Assembly: GCF_000237825.1 (NCBI RefSeq)
Contig: NZ_CM001377.1
Location: 1,816,839-1,880,838, forward strand
Origin: Thermanaerovibrio velox DSM 12556
GTDB lineage: Bacteria; Synergistota; Synergistia; Synergistales; Synergistaceae
Length of the DNA stretch: 64,000 bases
Direction: 5' to 3'
The first letter of the stretch is position 1; the number at the start of each line of letters is the position of its first letter. Shown in pieces: positions 33,378 to 43,036 of the stretch. A model generated the notes under the pieces. It had not been told where the DNA came from and made no database searches. It saw only the letters and a list, made by a program, of their open reading frames with translations. The position numbers and the translations under genes were made by a program.

Positions 33378-35531
33378 ATGATCAAACGCAGCATAAGAAC
33401 CAAGCTCATAACCTCGATCCTTGGGGGGGTTATCTTAATCTTAGGAGGCCTCAGCACCGTTACCGCCTTGAGCGTCCGGAAGGCCGCAATGGAGGCGGGG
33501 CTGAAGGAAGGGATGTTCCTGGCAAGGGCCGGCGCCAGGGTCGTGGAAAAGGAACTCCAAGGGGCCATGGACGTGGCGTACGAGGTGGCCCAGGTTTTGG
33601 GGTCCATGGTGGAGTCCGGGAACCCAAGCAGGGAGGGGGCTCGAAACATGCTGGTGCGCACCCTTAGGGCCCACAAGGAGTTCTTCGGCATGTCCTGCGG
33701 GTTCGAGCCCAACGCCTTCGACGGAAGGGATCAGGAGTTCGTGAACAAACCTTGGCACGACGGCACCGGGCGGCTCGTGCCCTACGTGTACAACGACGGG
33801 GGGACCATCAAGACCGAGCCCCTGGTGGGCTACGACAAGGAGGGGGAGGGGGACTGGTACCTGGTGCCGGTGAGGACCGGGAAGCTGTTCCTGGCGGAGC
33901 CCTACGAATACTCCGCCGGGGGGAAGAAGATCCTCATGACCACCGTGGCCGCCCCCGTGACGGCCCACGGCAAGGTGATAGGGGCGGTCACGGTGGACAT
34001 ATCCCTGGACAGGATCCAGGAGATAATCTCGGGTCTTCGCCTCTTCGACTCCGGCTTCGGGCGCCTCATCTCCTACAACGGGGTGGTGGCATCCCACAAG
34101 GACAAGGATCGGATAGGCAAGCCCATGGGGGAACTCAAGGAGCCATCGGGGCAGCAGGTACTGGAGAGCATCCGCCGGGGGGAGGAGTGGCACGAAAGGG
34201 CCTGGAGCGAGTCCGCCAAGGCCTACACGTTAAAGGTCAACACCCCGGTCCGGGTGGAGGGGGTTGATACCCCCTGGAGCCTTGGGTCGGTCCTCTTCGA
34301 GAAGGAGGTCTACGCCAAGGCGAACCGGCTCACCTGGAGCTTGATCCTTTTCTCCGCATTCGGGGCCCTGGCCCTGGGGGTCGTGGTGTTCCTGGTGGCC
34401 ACCAGGATATCCGCCCCCATAACCAGGCTTTCGGCCCTGGCGGACCGGGCGGCTTCGGGGGACCTGTCCATGGGGGAGGAAGAGCTGGCAATTAAGACCG
34501 GCGACGAGACCGAGGCCTTGTCCAGGTCCATCTACGGGATGGTCAGCTCCCTAAGGCAGGCCTTGGGCACCATAACCCATGCGGTGGCGGACCTCTCCCA
34601 CAGCGCCGGCTTGGTGTCGAGCTCATCCCAGGAAGCGGCATCCACCATGGATCGGTGTGCATCCCTCATGGCCGAAACATCCAGCAGGATAGACCGGCTG
34701 GCGGCGTCCCAGGAGGAGATAACCGCTTCCTCGGAGGAGGTGGCTTCGGGGTCCCAGATGTCCGCCCAGCGGGCCACCGATATGGCCTCATCGGTGGAGG
34801 ACGCCCGGTCCTCCGGTGAGGACGGGGCCAGGGCGGTGGTCAAGGTGACCGAGACCCTTAGGTCCGTGGCCCAAGAGGCAGATAGGGCCAGCTCCATGGT
34901 GAGGACGTTGGGGGAGAGGGCGGGGAAGATACAGTCCTTCGTGGCCCAGATAGGACAGATCGCGGACCAGACGAACCTGTTGGCGTTGAACGCCGCCATA
35001 GAGGCCGCCCGGGCGGGAGAGGCGGGCAAGGGATTCGCGGTGGTGGCGGAGGAGGTCCGCAAGCTGGCGGAGGAATCCAACCAGGCGGCAAGGCAGATAG
35101 CGGAGCTGGCGGACGGGATAGCCCAGGACATGCTGAAGGTCCAGTCCGCATCGGACGGGAACGCGAAGATGTCCCAGGAGGCCTTTGCCGCCGCGGAGGA
35201 AGCGTCCTCCATGATAGAGCGGATAATGGAGAGGCTAAAGGCCATATCCACCGCCACCCAGGACTTGGCGGCGGTGGCGGAGGAGCAGGCCGCCTCCAGC
35301 GGGGAGATAGCCCGGGCGGTGCAGGACATAGCCTCCGAGTCCGCAGAGGCCCAGGCCTCCGCCAGGGAGGCGGAAGCCATAGTTAAAGAGGCGGCATCCC
35401 ACGTGCAGGGCTTGGAGGATAGCGCCCGGGATCTCACCAGTCTGGCGGAACGGCTTAAGGAGCTCACCAGGGGGTTCAACCTGGGCTCCCGCTCAGGGGA
35501 ACAGGAGCCCCCAAGGGCTCTCAAGGGTTAG
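33378..35531 (+). CDS. Methyl-accepting chemotaxis protein (dCache)
   Basis: 717 residues. TM1 at about 10-32, periplasmic dCache_1 sensor (about 35-315) with [20 protein letters not shown] and [22 protein letters not shown]2 at about 317-340, and a HAMP domain ([20 protein letters not shown]). The MCP signalling coiled coil has the hairpin tip [20 protein letters not shown] and [14 protein letters not shown]. The dCache type often binds amino acids. ATG 33378 follows GGAGGTG. No CheW-binding partner genes are adjacent. First gene after the desert. Confidence 0.95.
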   Translation: MIKRSIRTKLITSILGGVILILGGLSTVTALSVRKAAMEAGLKEGMFLARAGARVVEKELQGAMDVAYEVAQVLGSMVESGNPSREGARNMLVRTLRAHKEFFGMSCGFEPNAFDGRDQEFVNKPWHDGTGRLVPYVYNDGGTIKTEPLVGYDKEGEGDWYLVPVRTGKLFLAEPYEYSAGGKKILMTTVAAPVTAHGKVIGAVTVDISLDRIQEIISGLRLFDSGFGRLISYNGVVASHKDKDRIGKPMGELKEPSGQQVLESIRRGEEWHERAWSESAKAYTLKVNTPVRVEGVDTPWSLGSVLFEKEVYAKANRLTWSLILFSAFGALALGVVVFLVATRISAPITRLSALADRAASGDLSMGEEELAIKTGDETEALSRSIYGMVSSLRQALGTITHAVADLSHSAGLVSSSSQEAASTMDRCASLMAETSSRIDRLAASQEEITASSEEVASGSQMSAQRATDMASSVEDARSSGEDGARAVVKVTETLRSVAQEADRASSMVRTLGERAGKIQSFVAQIGQIADQTNLLALNAAIEAARAGEAGKGFAVVAEEVRKLAEESNQAARQIAELADGIAQDMLKVQSASDGNAKMSQEAFAAAEEASSMIERIMERLKAISTATQDLAAVAEEQAASSGEIARAVQDIASESAEAQASAREAEAIVKEAASHVQGLEDSARDLTSLAERLKELTRGFNLGSRSGEQEPPRALKG

Positions 35532-35566
35532 GGGATATATACCCTCCAGAGAGGCGGGCACGACCC

Positions 35567-35762
35567 ATGAAATTCACAGTCAGGAACGTGGCCCAGACAA
35601 TGGAGGACCTGACCGTGCTGTTTGGGGAGGTATGGGATACCAACCACATGGAAGGACTGAGCGATCGATGAGGACCTCCGTGTCTCCGGGTGGGGAGGCA
35701 TAGCCTCGTACAGCGAGAGGGTGTCCGAGACAGTGGCCCGACTGGTCCAATTGACCAGATAG
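35567..35762 (+). pseudogene. Short frameshifted reading frame of unknown function
   Basis: Frame 1 from ATG 35567 gives MKFTVRNVAQTMEDLTVLFG then EVWDTNHMEGLSDR and a stop at 35671. The sequence continues sensibly in another frame as AIDEDLRVSGWGGIASYSER then VSETVARLVQLTR to TAG 35762. Joined, a 65-residue helical protein would result. Not recognised. It lies 35 nt after the chemoreceptor gene and may have been part of that operon. Evidence for coding is only the protein-like composition of both halves. Confidence 0.4.
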
Positions 35763-35785
35763 AAAAGTTGATAGGCACAAGAACA

Positions 35786-35817
35786 GCGGAGGTCCCGCGT
35801 ATCCCCGGGACCTCCGC
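35786..35817. terminator. Stem-loop between converging genes
   Basis: GCGGAGGTCCC and GGGACCTCCGC with a 10-nt loop. It lies between the chemoreceptor unit and ftsZ, which converge; no long T run on either side. Confidence 0.55.
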
Positions 35818-35939
35818 TCGTCATCTCAAGTCACCCTCGGTCCCGCCCTCCGCCGTTCTCCCATCCCCCCAAGAAGGCCCCACGGGTCCCTTGGAGGCGG
35901 CAAAAAGCGCGGTCGGGGGACAGGGGTGGTAAAAGGCCC

Positions 35940-37148
35940 CTAGGATCTGTGGGTGTCCCTGCGCCTTAGGATGGACGGCATGTCCAGGTCGCTCGAGCTG
36001 CCCTCGAAGAGGCTGTGAACCTGTAGGTCCTGGCTGGGTCCGCCCGGAGCTGCCTGGGGCTTCTGCCGTGGGGCCTCCTCCCTGGACGGGGCTGGACGGC
36101 TGGATGCCCGATGGGCGGCGAGGGTTGAGTCGCCCTGGGCCTCGAAGCCCGCGGCTATCACCACCACCTTCACGGTCCCCTTCAGGTCATCGTCCTGCCT
36201 GTATCCCCAGAAGAAGAGGGCGTCCTCTCCCAGGTATCCCTGGAAGGCCTCCGCCGCCTCGTTGAGCTCGTGGATCCCTATGTCCGGCCCGGCGGTTACG
36301 TTTATGAGCCCCCCGCTGGCGTCCTTGAGGCACACCTCCATGAGGGGGCTCTCCATGGCCTTGCGTAGGGCCTCCAAGGCCCGGCCCTCCCCCTGGGCGG
36401 AACCTATGCCCATGACCGCCCTCCCGGAGCGGCTCATGATCGCCTTAACGTCCGCGAAGTCCACGTTCACAAGGCCGGGGTTAACGATGAGGTCCGTAAC
36501 CCCCTGGACCGCCTGGCGGAGCACGTCGTTGGCCATGGCAAAGGACTCCTCTATGGTCATCCGGGCGTTGGACAGGTCTATGAGCCGGTCGTTGGGGATC
36601 ACTATGAGGGAGTCCACCACCGGGGCGAGCTCCTCTATGCCCTTGAGGGCGTTGTTCATCCTCCGGCTCCCCTCGAAGGTGAAGGGCTTCGTCACCACCG
36701 CCACGGTGAGTATGCCCATCTCCCTGGCCATGGCGGCCATCACGGGAAGGGCCCCGGTGCCGGTGCCCCCTCCCATGCCGGCGGCGAAGTAGATCATGTC
36801 CGCCCCCTCCAGGACCCGCCTTATCTCATCCTTGGACTCCACCGCCGCCTGCCGGCCAAGCTCCGGCCTAGCCCCGGCCCCCAAACCCTTGGTGAGCTGG
36901 CGCCCAAGGATTATCTTCACGTCCGAGTCCACCCCCTCAAGGGCCCTCACGTCCGTGTTGGCCGCCACGGAGACCACGCCCTTAAGGCCGCTCTTTATCA
37001 TGTAGGAAAGGGCGTTCCCGCCGCCCCCCCCAACTCCGACCACCTTTATTACCTCCTTGGGGGACCTGCTCTGCAACCGGTCGCTCCCCTGAGGGCCACC
37101 CTGGAGATCCCCCCCGGGGGGCACTATGCCAAACAACGGATACGTCAA
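35940..37148 (-). CDS. ftsZ: Cell division GTPase FtsZ
   Basis: About 402 residues. Tubulin-fold GTPase that forms the Z ring. KVVGVGGGGGNALSYMI (nucleotide loop), AANTDVRAL, FAAGMGGGTGTGALPVMA (tubulin signature), NVDFADVKAIM (T7 loop, catalytic Asp) and VTAGPDIGIHELNEAAE. A Gln/Pro/Ala-rich linker and DLDMPSILRRRD end the protein, the last matching the FtsA/ZipA-binding tail DxPxFLR. TTG 37148 is downstream of GGAGGAGGGGG; an earlier TTG (37166) overlaps it. It is apart from ftsA and the dcw cluster. Confidence 0.97.
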   Translation of the reverse strand: MTYPLFGIVPPGGDLQGGPQGSDRLQSRSPKEVIKVVGVGGGGGNALSYMIKSGLKGVVSVAANTDVRALEGVDSDVKIILGRQLTKGLGAGARPELGRQAAVESKDEIRRVLEGADMIYFAAGMGGGTGTGALPVMAAMAREMGILTVAVVTKPFTFEGSRRMNNALKGIEELAPVVDSLIVIPNDRLIDLSNARMTIEESFAMANDVLRQAVQGVTDLIVNPGLVNVDFADVKAIMSRSGRAVMGIGSAQGEGRALEALRKAMESPLMEVCLKDASGGLINVTAGPDIGIHELNEAAEAFQGYLGEDALFFWGYRQDDDLKGTVKVVVIAAGFEAQGDSTLAAHRASSRPAPSREEAPRQKPQAAPGGPSQDLQVHSLFEGSSSDLDMPSILRRRDTHRS

Positions 37149-37339
37149 AACAACCCCCTCCTCCAACGACCAAGGATGCCCCTTGGGGTGTCAAAGTTAA
37201 AGAAATTTTACGGGATCTCATCTACAAAAACGGACTAAAAGAACTATTTCCAAACGATCCCCGAGGATTATACTTTGATTTAAAAGCTTCTCCTTGATGA
37301 TATACTTCTATGGTGCGTCAAGTCAAGGGAGAACCGCCT

Positions 37340-38524
37340 ATGGCAGCGGACGGGATGGGGGTGTGGAAACTGGGACACGGCGGCAGGGCAGGATCCCCTA
37401 AGGGGATCAACGGGGCGGATAGGTCCAGAACGATGGGTACCCCTGGGTGGCCCCTGGCGGGGTTCCTGCTGATCCTGTTCCTTTTGGCCTACCCGGTGGT
37501 ATTGCCGGTGTTCAAACCCCTGTGTCTTGGGTGGATCTTGGCGTTCTCCCTTAAGGGGGTTCATCGGCGCATCTGCGGATGGATCAACATGCCGGGGCTT
37601 ACGGCGGGGCTCCTGGTGATCCTGTCGGCCCTGGCGGTCACCGCTCCGGTGGCTTACGGGGCATACCTGTTGGGAGGGGAGATACAAGGGCTGCTTGGAG
37701 CCATGGCAGGGATGGGCCCGGTTGATGCAAGCTCCCTTTACGCCGAGCTGCTCCGCCGCATGGGCCCTTTGCTGGGGCTTTTGCCCTGGGGAGGGGACCT
37801 AGGGGCCTTGGAGGGGTATCTCAAGGACCTGGCGGTCTTCCTGGTCCAACAGGGGGTTCGACTCTCCGGGGCAATGGTGTCCGGCATCTCGTCCCTGGTC
37901 TACGACGGGGGCCTTGGGGCCTTCATGGGCTTCTTCATGCTGAAGGACTGGGACCGGCTTGCCCTCGGGGTGCGAAACCACCTGCCCCTGCCGGGTCACC
38001 GGAGGGATCTGTTCCTGCTCAAGTCCTCCCGGGTTATGAGGTCGGTGATCGTGGGTTCGATCCTCACGGGGCTGATCCAGGGGACCCTAGGGTGGATCGG
38101 CTGGCACCTCTCTGGGCTTCCCAACGGGGCCGCCGCGGGATTAGGGATGTTCGCCGCCAGCTTCATACCCCTGGTGGGCACCGCCTTGGTGTGGCTCCCG
38201 GGAGGGCTGTACCTGCTGCTCACCGGTTCCCCCAAGGCGGGCATATTCCTGCTCCTCTGGGGGGCCACGGGGGTCTCGGGGCTCGACCAGTTCATCCGCC
38301 CGGTCCTCATGTCCAGCAACCGGGAGGACGGGACCTCCACCCTGCTGATGATAACCGGGGTCATCGGGGGCCTCAGCGCCTTCGGCCTGCCGGGGCTCTT
38401 CCTGGGCCCCGTGGCGCTGCACGCCCTCATGCTGGGGATCCAGATGGGGCTTTCAAACCTTCCCGATGGAGGTTGCAAAAAAGCCAAAACCGATTTAGAA
38501 TCACCCCATCATGAGGACGATTGA
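37340..38524 (+). CDS. AI-2E family transporter (TqsA/YdiK-like)
   Basis: 394 residues. Seven to eight membrane helices in the AI-2E transporter order: PLAGFLLILFLLAYPVVLPV, GLTAGLLVILSALAVTAPVA, a soluble central part, GFFMLKDWDRL, IVGSILTGLIQGTLGWIG and LGMFAASFIPLVGTALVWLP. The conserved DxFIRPxLM region (LDQFIRPVLM) is present. Family members export autoinducer-2 or Na/H; substrate unassigned here. ATG 37340 follows AAGGGAGA by 7 nt. Divergent from ftsZ. Confidence 0.88.
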   Translation: MAADGMGVWKLGHGGRAGSPKGINGADRSRTMGTPGWPLAGFLLILFLLAYPVVLPVFKPLCLGWILAFSLKGVHRRICGWINMPGLTAGLLVILSALAVTAPVAYGAYLLGGEIQGLLGAMAGMGPVDASSLYAELLRRMGPLLGLLPWGGDLGALEGYLKDLAVFLVQQGVRLSGAMVSGISSLVYDGGLGAFMGFFMLKDWDRLALGVRNHLPLPGHRRDLFLLKSSRVMRSVIVGSILTGLIQGTLGWIGWHLSGLPNGAAAGLGMFAASFIPLVGTALVWLPGGLYLLLTGSPKAGIFLLLWGATGVSGLDQFIRPVLMSSNREDGTSTLLMITGVIGGLSAFGLPGLFLGPVALHALMLGIQMGLSNLPDGGCKKAKTDLESPHHEDD

Positions 38525-38700
38525 ATACCGCAACCCAAGCCGTTCCAATTCAAACGCCTGTTGTTGTCGCCGGGGGACCTCAAAGACCCGGTGACGGTGC
38601 CGTGGCGCCCTCCCGGGACATACCGGGCGGACCGCCTTCAGGAACCCATGAGGCTGCTAGGGGAAGGCAAGGGTAAAAACCTAAGATACTAAGAAGATCA

Positions 38701-38732
38701 AAGGGTCCGCCCAGATGGGCGGGCCCTTTTTG
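38701..38732 (+). terminator. Intrinsic terminator before cysE
   Basis: AAGGGTCCGCCC-AGAT-GGGCGGGCCCTT followed by TTT. It lies 177 nt after the transporter gene and 108 nt before cysE. It may end the former or act as an attenuator for cysEK; no T-box or SAM riboswitch motif could be recognised in 38525-38700. Confidence 0.85.
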
Positions 38733-38839
38733 TTTCTTGTTCTTAAGTCTTTGCAGCTTCGCTGCCTTGCGATCTCCCCGGCCGGACCTGCATGTCCGTG
38801 GGGCGGGGGGCAGAACAATAGGGAGGTGTTGCAGTTGGG

Positions 38840-39523
38840 GTGTTCAAGGAGATAGCGGAGGACTTCAAGGCCTTCAGGGATCGGGATCCGTCGGTGCCGA
38901 AGGGAATTAAAGGGGCACTGGAGGTGGCGCTGTGCGCCCCGGGCTTTCACGCCCTCCTGGGGCATCGGATCGCCCACCGTCTGCACCGATGGGGGGTGCC
39001 GGTGCTGCCGAGGCTCCTCTCGGTGATCTTCCGCTGGTGGACCGGCATAGAGATCCACCCGGGGGCTCGGATTGGCAAGGGAATACTGATAGACCACGGC
39101 TCCGGGGTTGTAATAGGGGAGTCCGCGGTGGTGAGGGACCGGTGCGTCATATTCCAGGGGGTTACCTTGGGGGCCACAGGGAACGAGCGCCAGTGGCAGA
39201 GGCATCCCATCCTGGAGGAGGAGGTGGTGGTGGGCAGCGGGGCCAAGGTTTTAGGCCCCATAACGGTCGGCAGGGGGGCCAAGATAGGGGCCAACAGCGT
39301 GGTCCTATCCAACGTGCCCCCGTTCAGCACCGTGGTGGGCCCCAAGGCCAGGGTTGTCAAGGGTCCCGGGGCGGTGAAGGGGGTCTCCCAGTCCTCATCG
39401 GAACGGGGGGAGACGGAGGATCTGATGCGGCGCATCGAGGCCCTGGAGAGGGAGTTAAGGGCCCTGCGGTTGGAGATGAGGCTTCGGGAGGATAGAGATT
39501 CCGTCAGGGAGGTGGCGATATGA
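38840..39523 (+). CDS. cysE: Serine O-acetyltransferase
   Basis: 227 residues. Left-handed beta-helix acetyltransferase making O-acetylserine from serine and acetyl-CoA. HRIAHRLHRWGVPVLPRLLS, GIEIHPGARIGKGILIDHGS, GVVIGESAVVRDRCVIFQGV (catalytic His/Asp region) and NERQWQRHPILEEEVVVGSG. A C-terminal coiled coil (MRRIEALERELRALRLEMRL) replaces the usual short tail; the C-terminus of CysE normally docks into CysK. The stop overlaps cysK (ATGA). GTG 38840 start. Confidence 0.95.
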   Translation: MFKEIAEDFKAFRDRDPSVPKGIKGALEVALCAPGFHALLGHRIAHRLHRWGVPVLPRLLSVIFRWWTGIEIHPGARIGKGILIDHGSGVVIGESAVVRDRCVIFQGVTLGATGNERQWQRHPILEEEVVVGSGAKVLGPITVGRGAKIGANSVVLSNVPPFSTVVGPKARVVKGPGAVKGVSQSSSERGETEDLMRRIEALERELRALRLEMRLREDRDSVREVAI

Positions 39524-40425
39524 CGAGACTGCAGGACACGGCCCTTGCGGGGCTGGTGGGGAGGACCCCGCTCTTCCCCATAAGGACCCGGGGGGCCACG
39601 GTTTACGTGAAGCTGGAGGGCAACAACCCCGGGGGGTCCGTGAAGGACCGGGCGGTGCTGGGGATGCTGATGAGGGCGGAGGCCCTGGGGCTCCTCCGGG
39701 AGGGGGCGGTGGTGGTGGAACCCACCAGCGGCAACACCGGCATAGCCCTGGCAATGTTCGGCGCCGCCATGGGCATAAAGGTGATACTGACCATGCCGGA
39801 TACCATGTCGGAGGAGCGCCGGAAGGTGCTTAAGGCCTACGGCGCCTCGCTGGAGCTCACCCCCGGTTCCGAGGGCATGCAGGGGGCGGTAAGGCGAGCG
39901 GAGGAGATCCTAAAGGGGGAGCCCAGGGCCTTCACCCTGGACCAGTTCTCAAACCCGGGCAACCCCTGGGCCCATTCGGTGTCAACCGGTCCGGAGATAA
40001 TCGAGGCCCTTGGTTACCGCCCCATAGGGGCCTTCGTGGCAGGGGTTGGAACCGGGGGGACCATAAGCGGGGTGGGCAGGATCCTCAAGGCCTCGTGCCC
40101 TACCGCCCAGGTGATCGCGGTGGAGCCCGAGGAGTCCCCCCTGATATCCAAGGGCACCGCGGGCAGGCATGGGATCCAGGGGATCGGGGCAAACTTCATC
40201 CCCGCCAACCTGGACATGTCCCTGGTGGACCGGGTGGAGACGGTCAACACCGAGGAGGCCAAGGAGACCGCCCGGTGGCTCAGCGCTTCCCACGGGCTCT
40301 TCTGCGGCATATCCACCGGGGCCAACGTCCTGGCCGCCATAAGGACCGCGGAGCAGATGCCCCAGGACCAGGCGGTGGCAACCATCCAGTGCGACCGGCA
40401 GGACAAGTACCTCAGCGTGCTCTAG
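39520..40425 (+). CDS. cysK: Cysteine synthase (O-acetylserine sulfhydrylase)
   Basis: 301 residues, PLP fold type II. KLEGNNPGGSVKDRAVLGML (PLP Lys), PTSGNTGIALAM, AGVGTGGTISGVGRIL (phosphate cup) and GISTGANVLAAI. Converts O-acetylserine and sulfide to cysteine. Compared with CysK the length and the EEAKETARWLSASHGLFCGI segment suggest the CysK/CysM family without further split. Translationally coupled to cysE. It converges on and overlaps the pgsW 3' end by 14 bp. Confidence 0.95.
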   Translation: MTRLQDTALAGLVGRTPLFPIRTRGATVYVKLEGNNPGGSVKDRAVLGMLMRAEALGLLREGAVVVEPTSGNTGIALAMFGAAMGIKVILTMPDTMSEERRKVLKAYGASLELTPGSEGMQGAVRRAEEILKGEPRAFTLDQFSNPGNPWAHSVSTGPEIIEALGYRPIGAFVAGVGTGGTISGVGRILKASCPTAQVIAVEPEESPLISKGTAGRHGIQGIGANFIPANLDMSLVDRVETVNTEEAKETARWLSASHGLFCGISTGANVLAAIRTAEQMPQDQAVATIQCDRQDKYLSVL

Positions 40426-41446
40426 CCTCGATCCTGACCTCCGCCCCGTCTCCCCCGGGAGGCGGGGCGCTCCCCGCCATTGCCTGCCCCCCTTCGTGCC
40501 CTTCAAGGAGGACGAACCGCCTGTTGACCCCCAGGACCGCAAGGAAGAGGGCCAGCCCTAGGGCTGGGACCCAGCTCCTCCCCGCCCCAAGGCCCTCCCG
40601 CCGGTGGAGCCCCTTGAGATCTATCAGGTAGAGGACCGGGGTACCCATCCTAAGCACCTCCCCCACCAAGCCGTTGCCGGCATCCGGCCTTGGCATCACA
40701 AGACCGGAAGGCACTTCCAATACGGCGGGGTCATCACCCAGGTTTGCGGCGGAGCCCCCGATGCTCACCACCAGCTTTGGCCCAGCGGATCGGACCAGCT
40801 GGAGCTTCCTCTCCAGGATACGGTCCCTCCATATGGGCACCCCTGCGGACCGGGCGGACCGGATAAGGGTCTCCAGACCCTTCGGGGGGATCCCTCCTCC
40901 GGTCTCACCCTCGCCCCCCAGGGTGTAGGCCAGGGCGGGCCGCTGGAGCACCCGGGATCTCAAGAGGCATCCCTCCATGACCGGCCAAGGGGCCTCGGGG
41001 CGGTTAGCGCCGTAGCTGGACGCCCCAAGGGACACCACGCAGGTGACGTCCAAGCCCGCCTCCTGGGCGGCCAGCAGAACGGACACCAGTAGGGCGGGGA
41101 ACGAGGAGGACGAGAAGACCAGGACCCTGTCCCCGGGATGAAGCCCCGCTCTTTCAAACCACCGAAGGGCCCTCAGGGCCCAGACCGAACGGGCGGAGAG
41201 GGTCTTGGACTCCAAGTCCCCCTGGGTGGTGGTGATCTCGCTCCACTCAACCCCTAGGAACGGAAGGTGTTCGTCGAAGGGCACCCCCCGGCGGGCCATC
41301 TCCTCCCCCAGGGCCCTACGGGCCGATTGGACCCGGCAGAGGGTTCTGATCCCAGGGGGGCCCTGGAGGACCGCCAGGGAGTACAGGGCGGACATGACCA
41401 TGGACAGGGCCAGCAGGATCGGCGGGAACCTCCTCATGGTTGGCAT
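40412..41446 (-). CDS. pgsW: Poly-gamma-glutamate system protein PgsW-like
   Basis: About 344 residues. N-terminal signal anchor (FPPILLALSMVMSALYSLAV) and a second hydrophobic segment near the C-terminus (SWVPALGLALFLAVLGVNRR). The extracytoplasmic middle part has FSSSSFPALLVSVLLAAQEA, VTCVVSLGASSYGANRPEAP and VVSIGGSAANLG. This matches the 'poly-gamma-glutamate system protein' found next to pgsB-pgsC. ATG 41446 starts 1 nt from the pgsC stop; ATG 41437 is an alternative. Role inferred from context: export or length control of the polymer. Confidence 0.75.
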   Translation of the reverse strand: MPTMRRFPPILLALSMVMSALYSLAVLQGPPGIRTLCRVQSARRALGEEMARRGVPFDEHLPFLGVEWSEITTTQGDLESKTLSARSVWALRALRWFERAGLHPGDRVLVFSSSSFPALLVSVLLAAQEAGLDVTCVVSLGASSYGANRPEAPWPVMEGCLLRSRVLQRPALAYTLGGEGETGGGIPPKGLETLIRSARSAGVPIWRDRILERKLQLVRSAGPKLVVSIGGSAANLGDDPAVLEVPSGLVMPRPDAGNGLVGEVLRMGTPVLYLIDLKGLHRREGLGAGRSWVPALGLALFLAVLGVNRRFVLLEGHEGGQAMAGSAPPPGGDGAEVRIEARAR

Positions 41447-41447
41447 C

Positions 41448-41900
41448 TCACCCCCACAGGAGAACCGCCGCAAAGGCGGTTGCGGCACCCACGGCGGCGG
41501 TCCCGGCCATCACGGGGAGAAGTCCATGGGAGTCCGCCTCCGCAGCCACTATGCCGGGCACCACGAAACCCGCCCAACCGGGGTGGATGAGCGCCTGGGG
41601 GGTCAAATGGGGAAACCGAAGGGCCATAGCTGAAACCACCCCTTTAAGGAAGAGGGCGAGGAGCAGCGCCGTTCCCACCTTTTCCCGGCCGTAAAGGCCG
41701 AACCGGAGGGCCAGGCACCGAAGGGGCAGGAACACCAGCACCGAGGAGCCCAAAAGCAGCAGCATGGACAGGGGGTTACCCTGCAGGGCCATGAGACCCG
41801 GGGACATCAGCCCCCCGCAGGGCCAACCGGTGCGACGGTGATACCACATGGAAAGGGCAACCCCCATGGCCATCACCGACAAATCCTTAACGTCTTGCAT
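41448..41900 (-). CDS. pgsC: Poly-gamma-glutamate synthase membrane subunit PgsC/CapC
   Basis: 150 residues, four predicted membrane helices (SMLLLLGSSVLVFLPLRCLA, VGTALLLALFLKGVVSAMAL, FVVPGIVAAEADSHGLLPVM, GAATAFAAVLLWG). The TGWPCGGLMSPGLMAL and GFVVPGIVAAE segments fit the CapC/PgsC family ('G..VVPGyla'). Forms the membrane polymerase with PgsB. ATG 41900 overlaps the pgsB end by 14 bp behind GGAGGTG. Confidence 0.85.
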   Translation of the reverse strand: MQDVKDLSVMAMGVALSMWYHRRTGWPCGGLMSPGLMALQGNPLSMLLLLGSSVLVFLPLRCLALRFGLYGREKVGTALLLALFLKGVVSAMALRFPHLTPQALIHPGWAGFVVPGIVAAEADSHGLLPVMAGTAAVGAATAFAAVLLWG

Positions 41901-42891
41901 CCCCCTCACCTCCGATCAATCCAACCAGCTCAAGGGGCACCCCCACCACGTTGCCGCACCCGAACACCCTGCCCAGGGAACGAACCATGTTCAGCCCGTC
42001 CGCAGGGCTGCGGAGGTGCACCCAGCGGCCCGGGACCGGGGGGTTAAGGACCTTCACCCTGGAACCGCCGGTGAACACCGGGTCTTTAAAGCCCATGCGG
42101 CGAATCCAATCGCAGAACCATCTAAGCCTCTTGGGCCTGTCCCCTCGGTGGTTGTACCAGACCGCCGTGTCCCCGGGCTCCCATCCCAGGGACTCGAAAA
42201 GCCCCTGGGTGCTCTCCACGTCGTTGGCGGTGAAGGCGAAGGCCAGACAGTATCCGTCCCCCTTGAGGACCCGGAAGTCCCAGAGGTCATCGGGGGGGGA
42301 GTACGAAAGGAGCAGGTCCACTGGGACCTTCACCCCCAGGGCATCTAGGGCTCCCACCGCCAGGGACAGGTTCCTCCGCCGGTGGAAACCCAAGGGACCC
42401 CGCCCGGGGAGATCCTGGAGATCCCGGACCCCAAAAACCTCCCCGGGACGTCGGAGCTTGCCCCTAAGGATCCGGGATGCCTCCGCCAGCTCCGAGGGCA
42501 CCACAAGGGGCACCCCTTCGGGGACCCCCAGCATGAGCACCTCCAGGGGGTCCATATCAGCCCACTCCTCCTGGTGATCCACCCCCGCGGAGGTGAGGAC
42601 CACCAGGCTGGGCTTGAGCCATCTAGCCCCCAGACCTTGAAGGTCCGGGCTAACCGCGCTGTTCTCCATGACCGCCCAGGAACCCCGGGGCAGCCGGTCC
42701 GCCCACCACCTCATCTCCTCCACCGAAGGGGGACAAAGACGACGGATCTCCCTCGTACCCCCCGATCCTATCTCCCTGGGTACCACCCCGGTCACCCGAC
42801 CCAGGGCCTTAACCCCAATCAGGCCAAGCAGGTCCGTGATTATCCTCACCACCGAGCTCTTGCCCCTGGTACCGGTGACCAGTACCCTCAA
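41887..42891 (-). CDS. pgsB: Poly-gamma-glutamate synthase ligase PgsB/CapB
   Basis: 334 residues, Mur-ligase-like amide ligase that adds glutamate to the gamma-carboxyl of the growing chain. RVLVTGTRGKSSVVRIITDL (P-loop), GSWAVMENSAVSPDLQGLGA, VLTSAGVDHQEEWADMD (family: 'NVRxDHxDxMG') and SDFRVL-type C-terminal region. TTG 42891 follows GGGGGTG. First gene of the pgsB-pgsC-pgsW operon. No PgsA/CapA transporter gene is adjacent, unlike Bacillus. Confidence 0.88.
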   Translation of the reverse strand: MRVLVTGTRGKSSVVRIITDLLGLIGVKALGRVTGVVPREIGSGGTREIRRLCPPSVEEMRWWADRLPRGSWAVMENSAVSPDLQGLGARWLKPSLVVLTSAGVDHQEEWADMDPLEVLMLGVPEGVPLVVPSELAEASRILRGKLRRPGEVFGVRDLQDLPGRGPLGFHRRRNLSLAVGALDALGVKVPVDLLLSYSPPDDLWDFRVLKGDGYCLAFAFTANDVESTQGLFESLGWEPGDTAVWYNHRGDRPKRLRWFCDWIRRMGFKDPVFTGGSRVKVLNPPVPGRWVHLRSPADGLNMVRSLGRVFGCGNVVGVPLELVGLIGGEGDARR

Positions 42892-43036
42892 GCTACCACC
42901 CCCCTCGGGCTTAACAGGATAGTACGGGATAACCCGCTGTAGCCAGGGGGTTCATATCTTTTCTCTATCCCATATCTCATGCCCTGGGGGGACCAGCTTC
43001 AGAATGGGCCATTAAGATCACCAAGCCGGGAGGCCC

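Noticed and set aside
38560..38640. T-box-like GGTGCCGTGG segment before cysE
   Set aside because: Does not fit the conserved AGGGTGGNACCGCG core and no specifier loop is evident.
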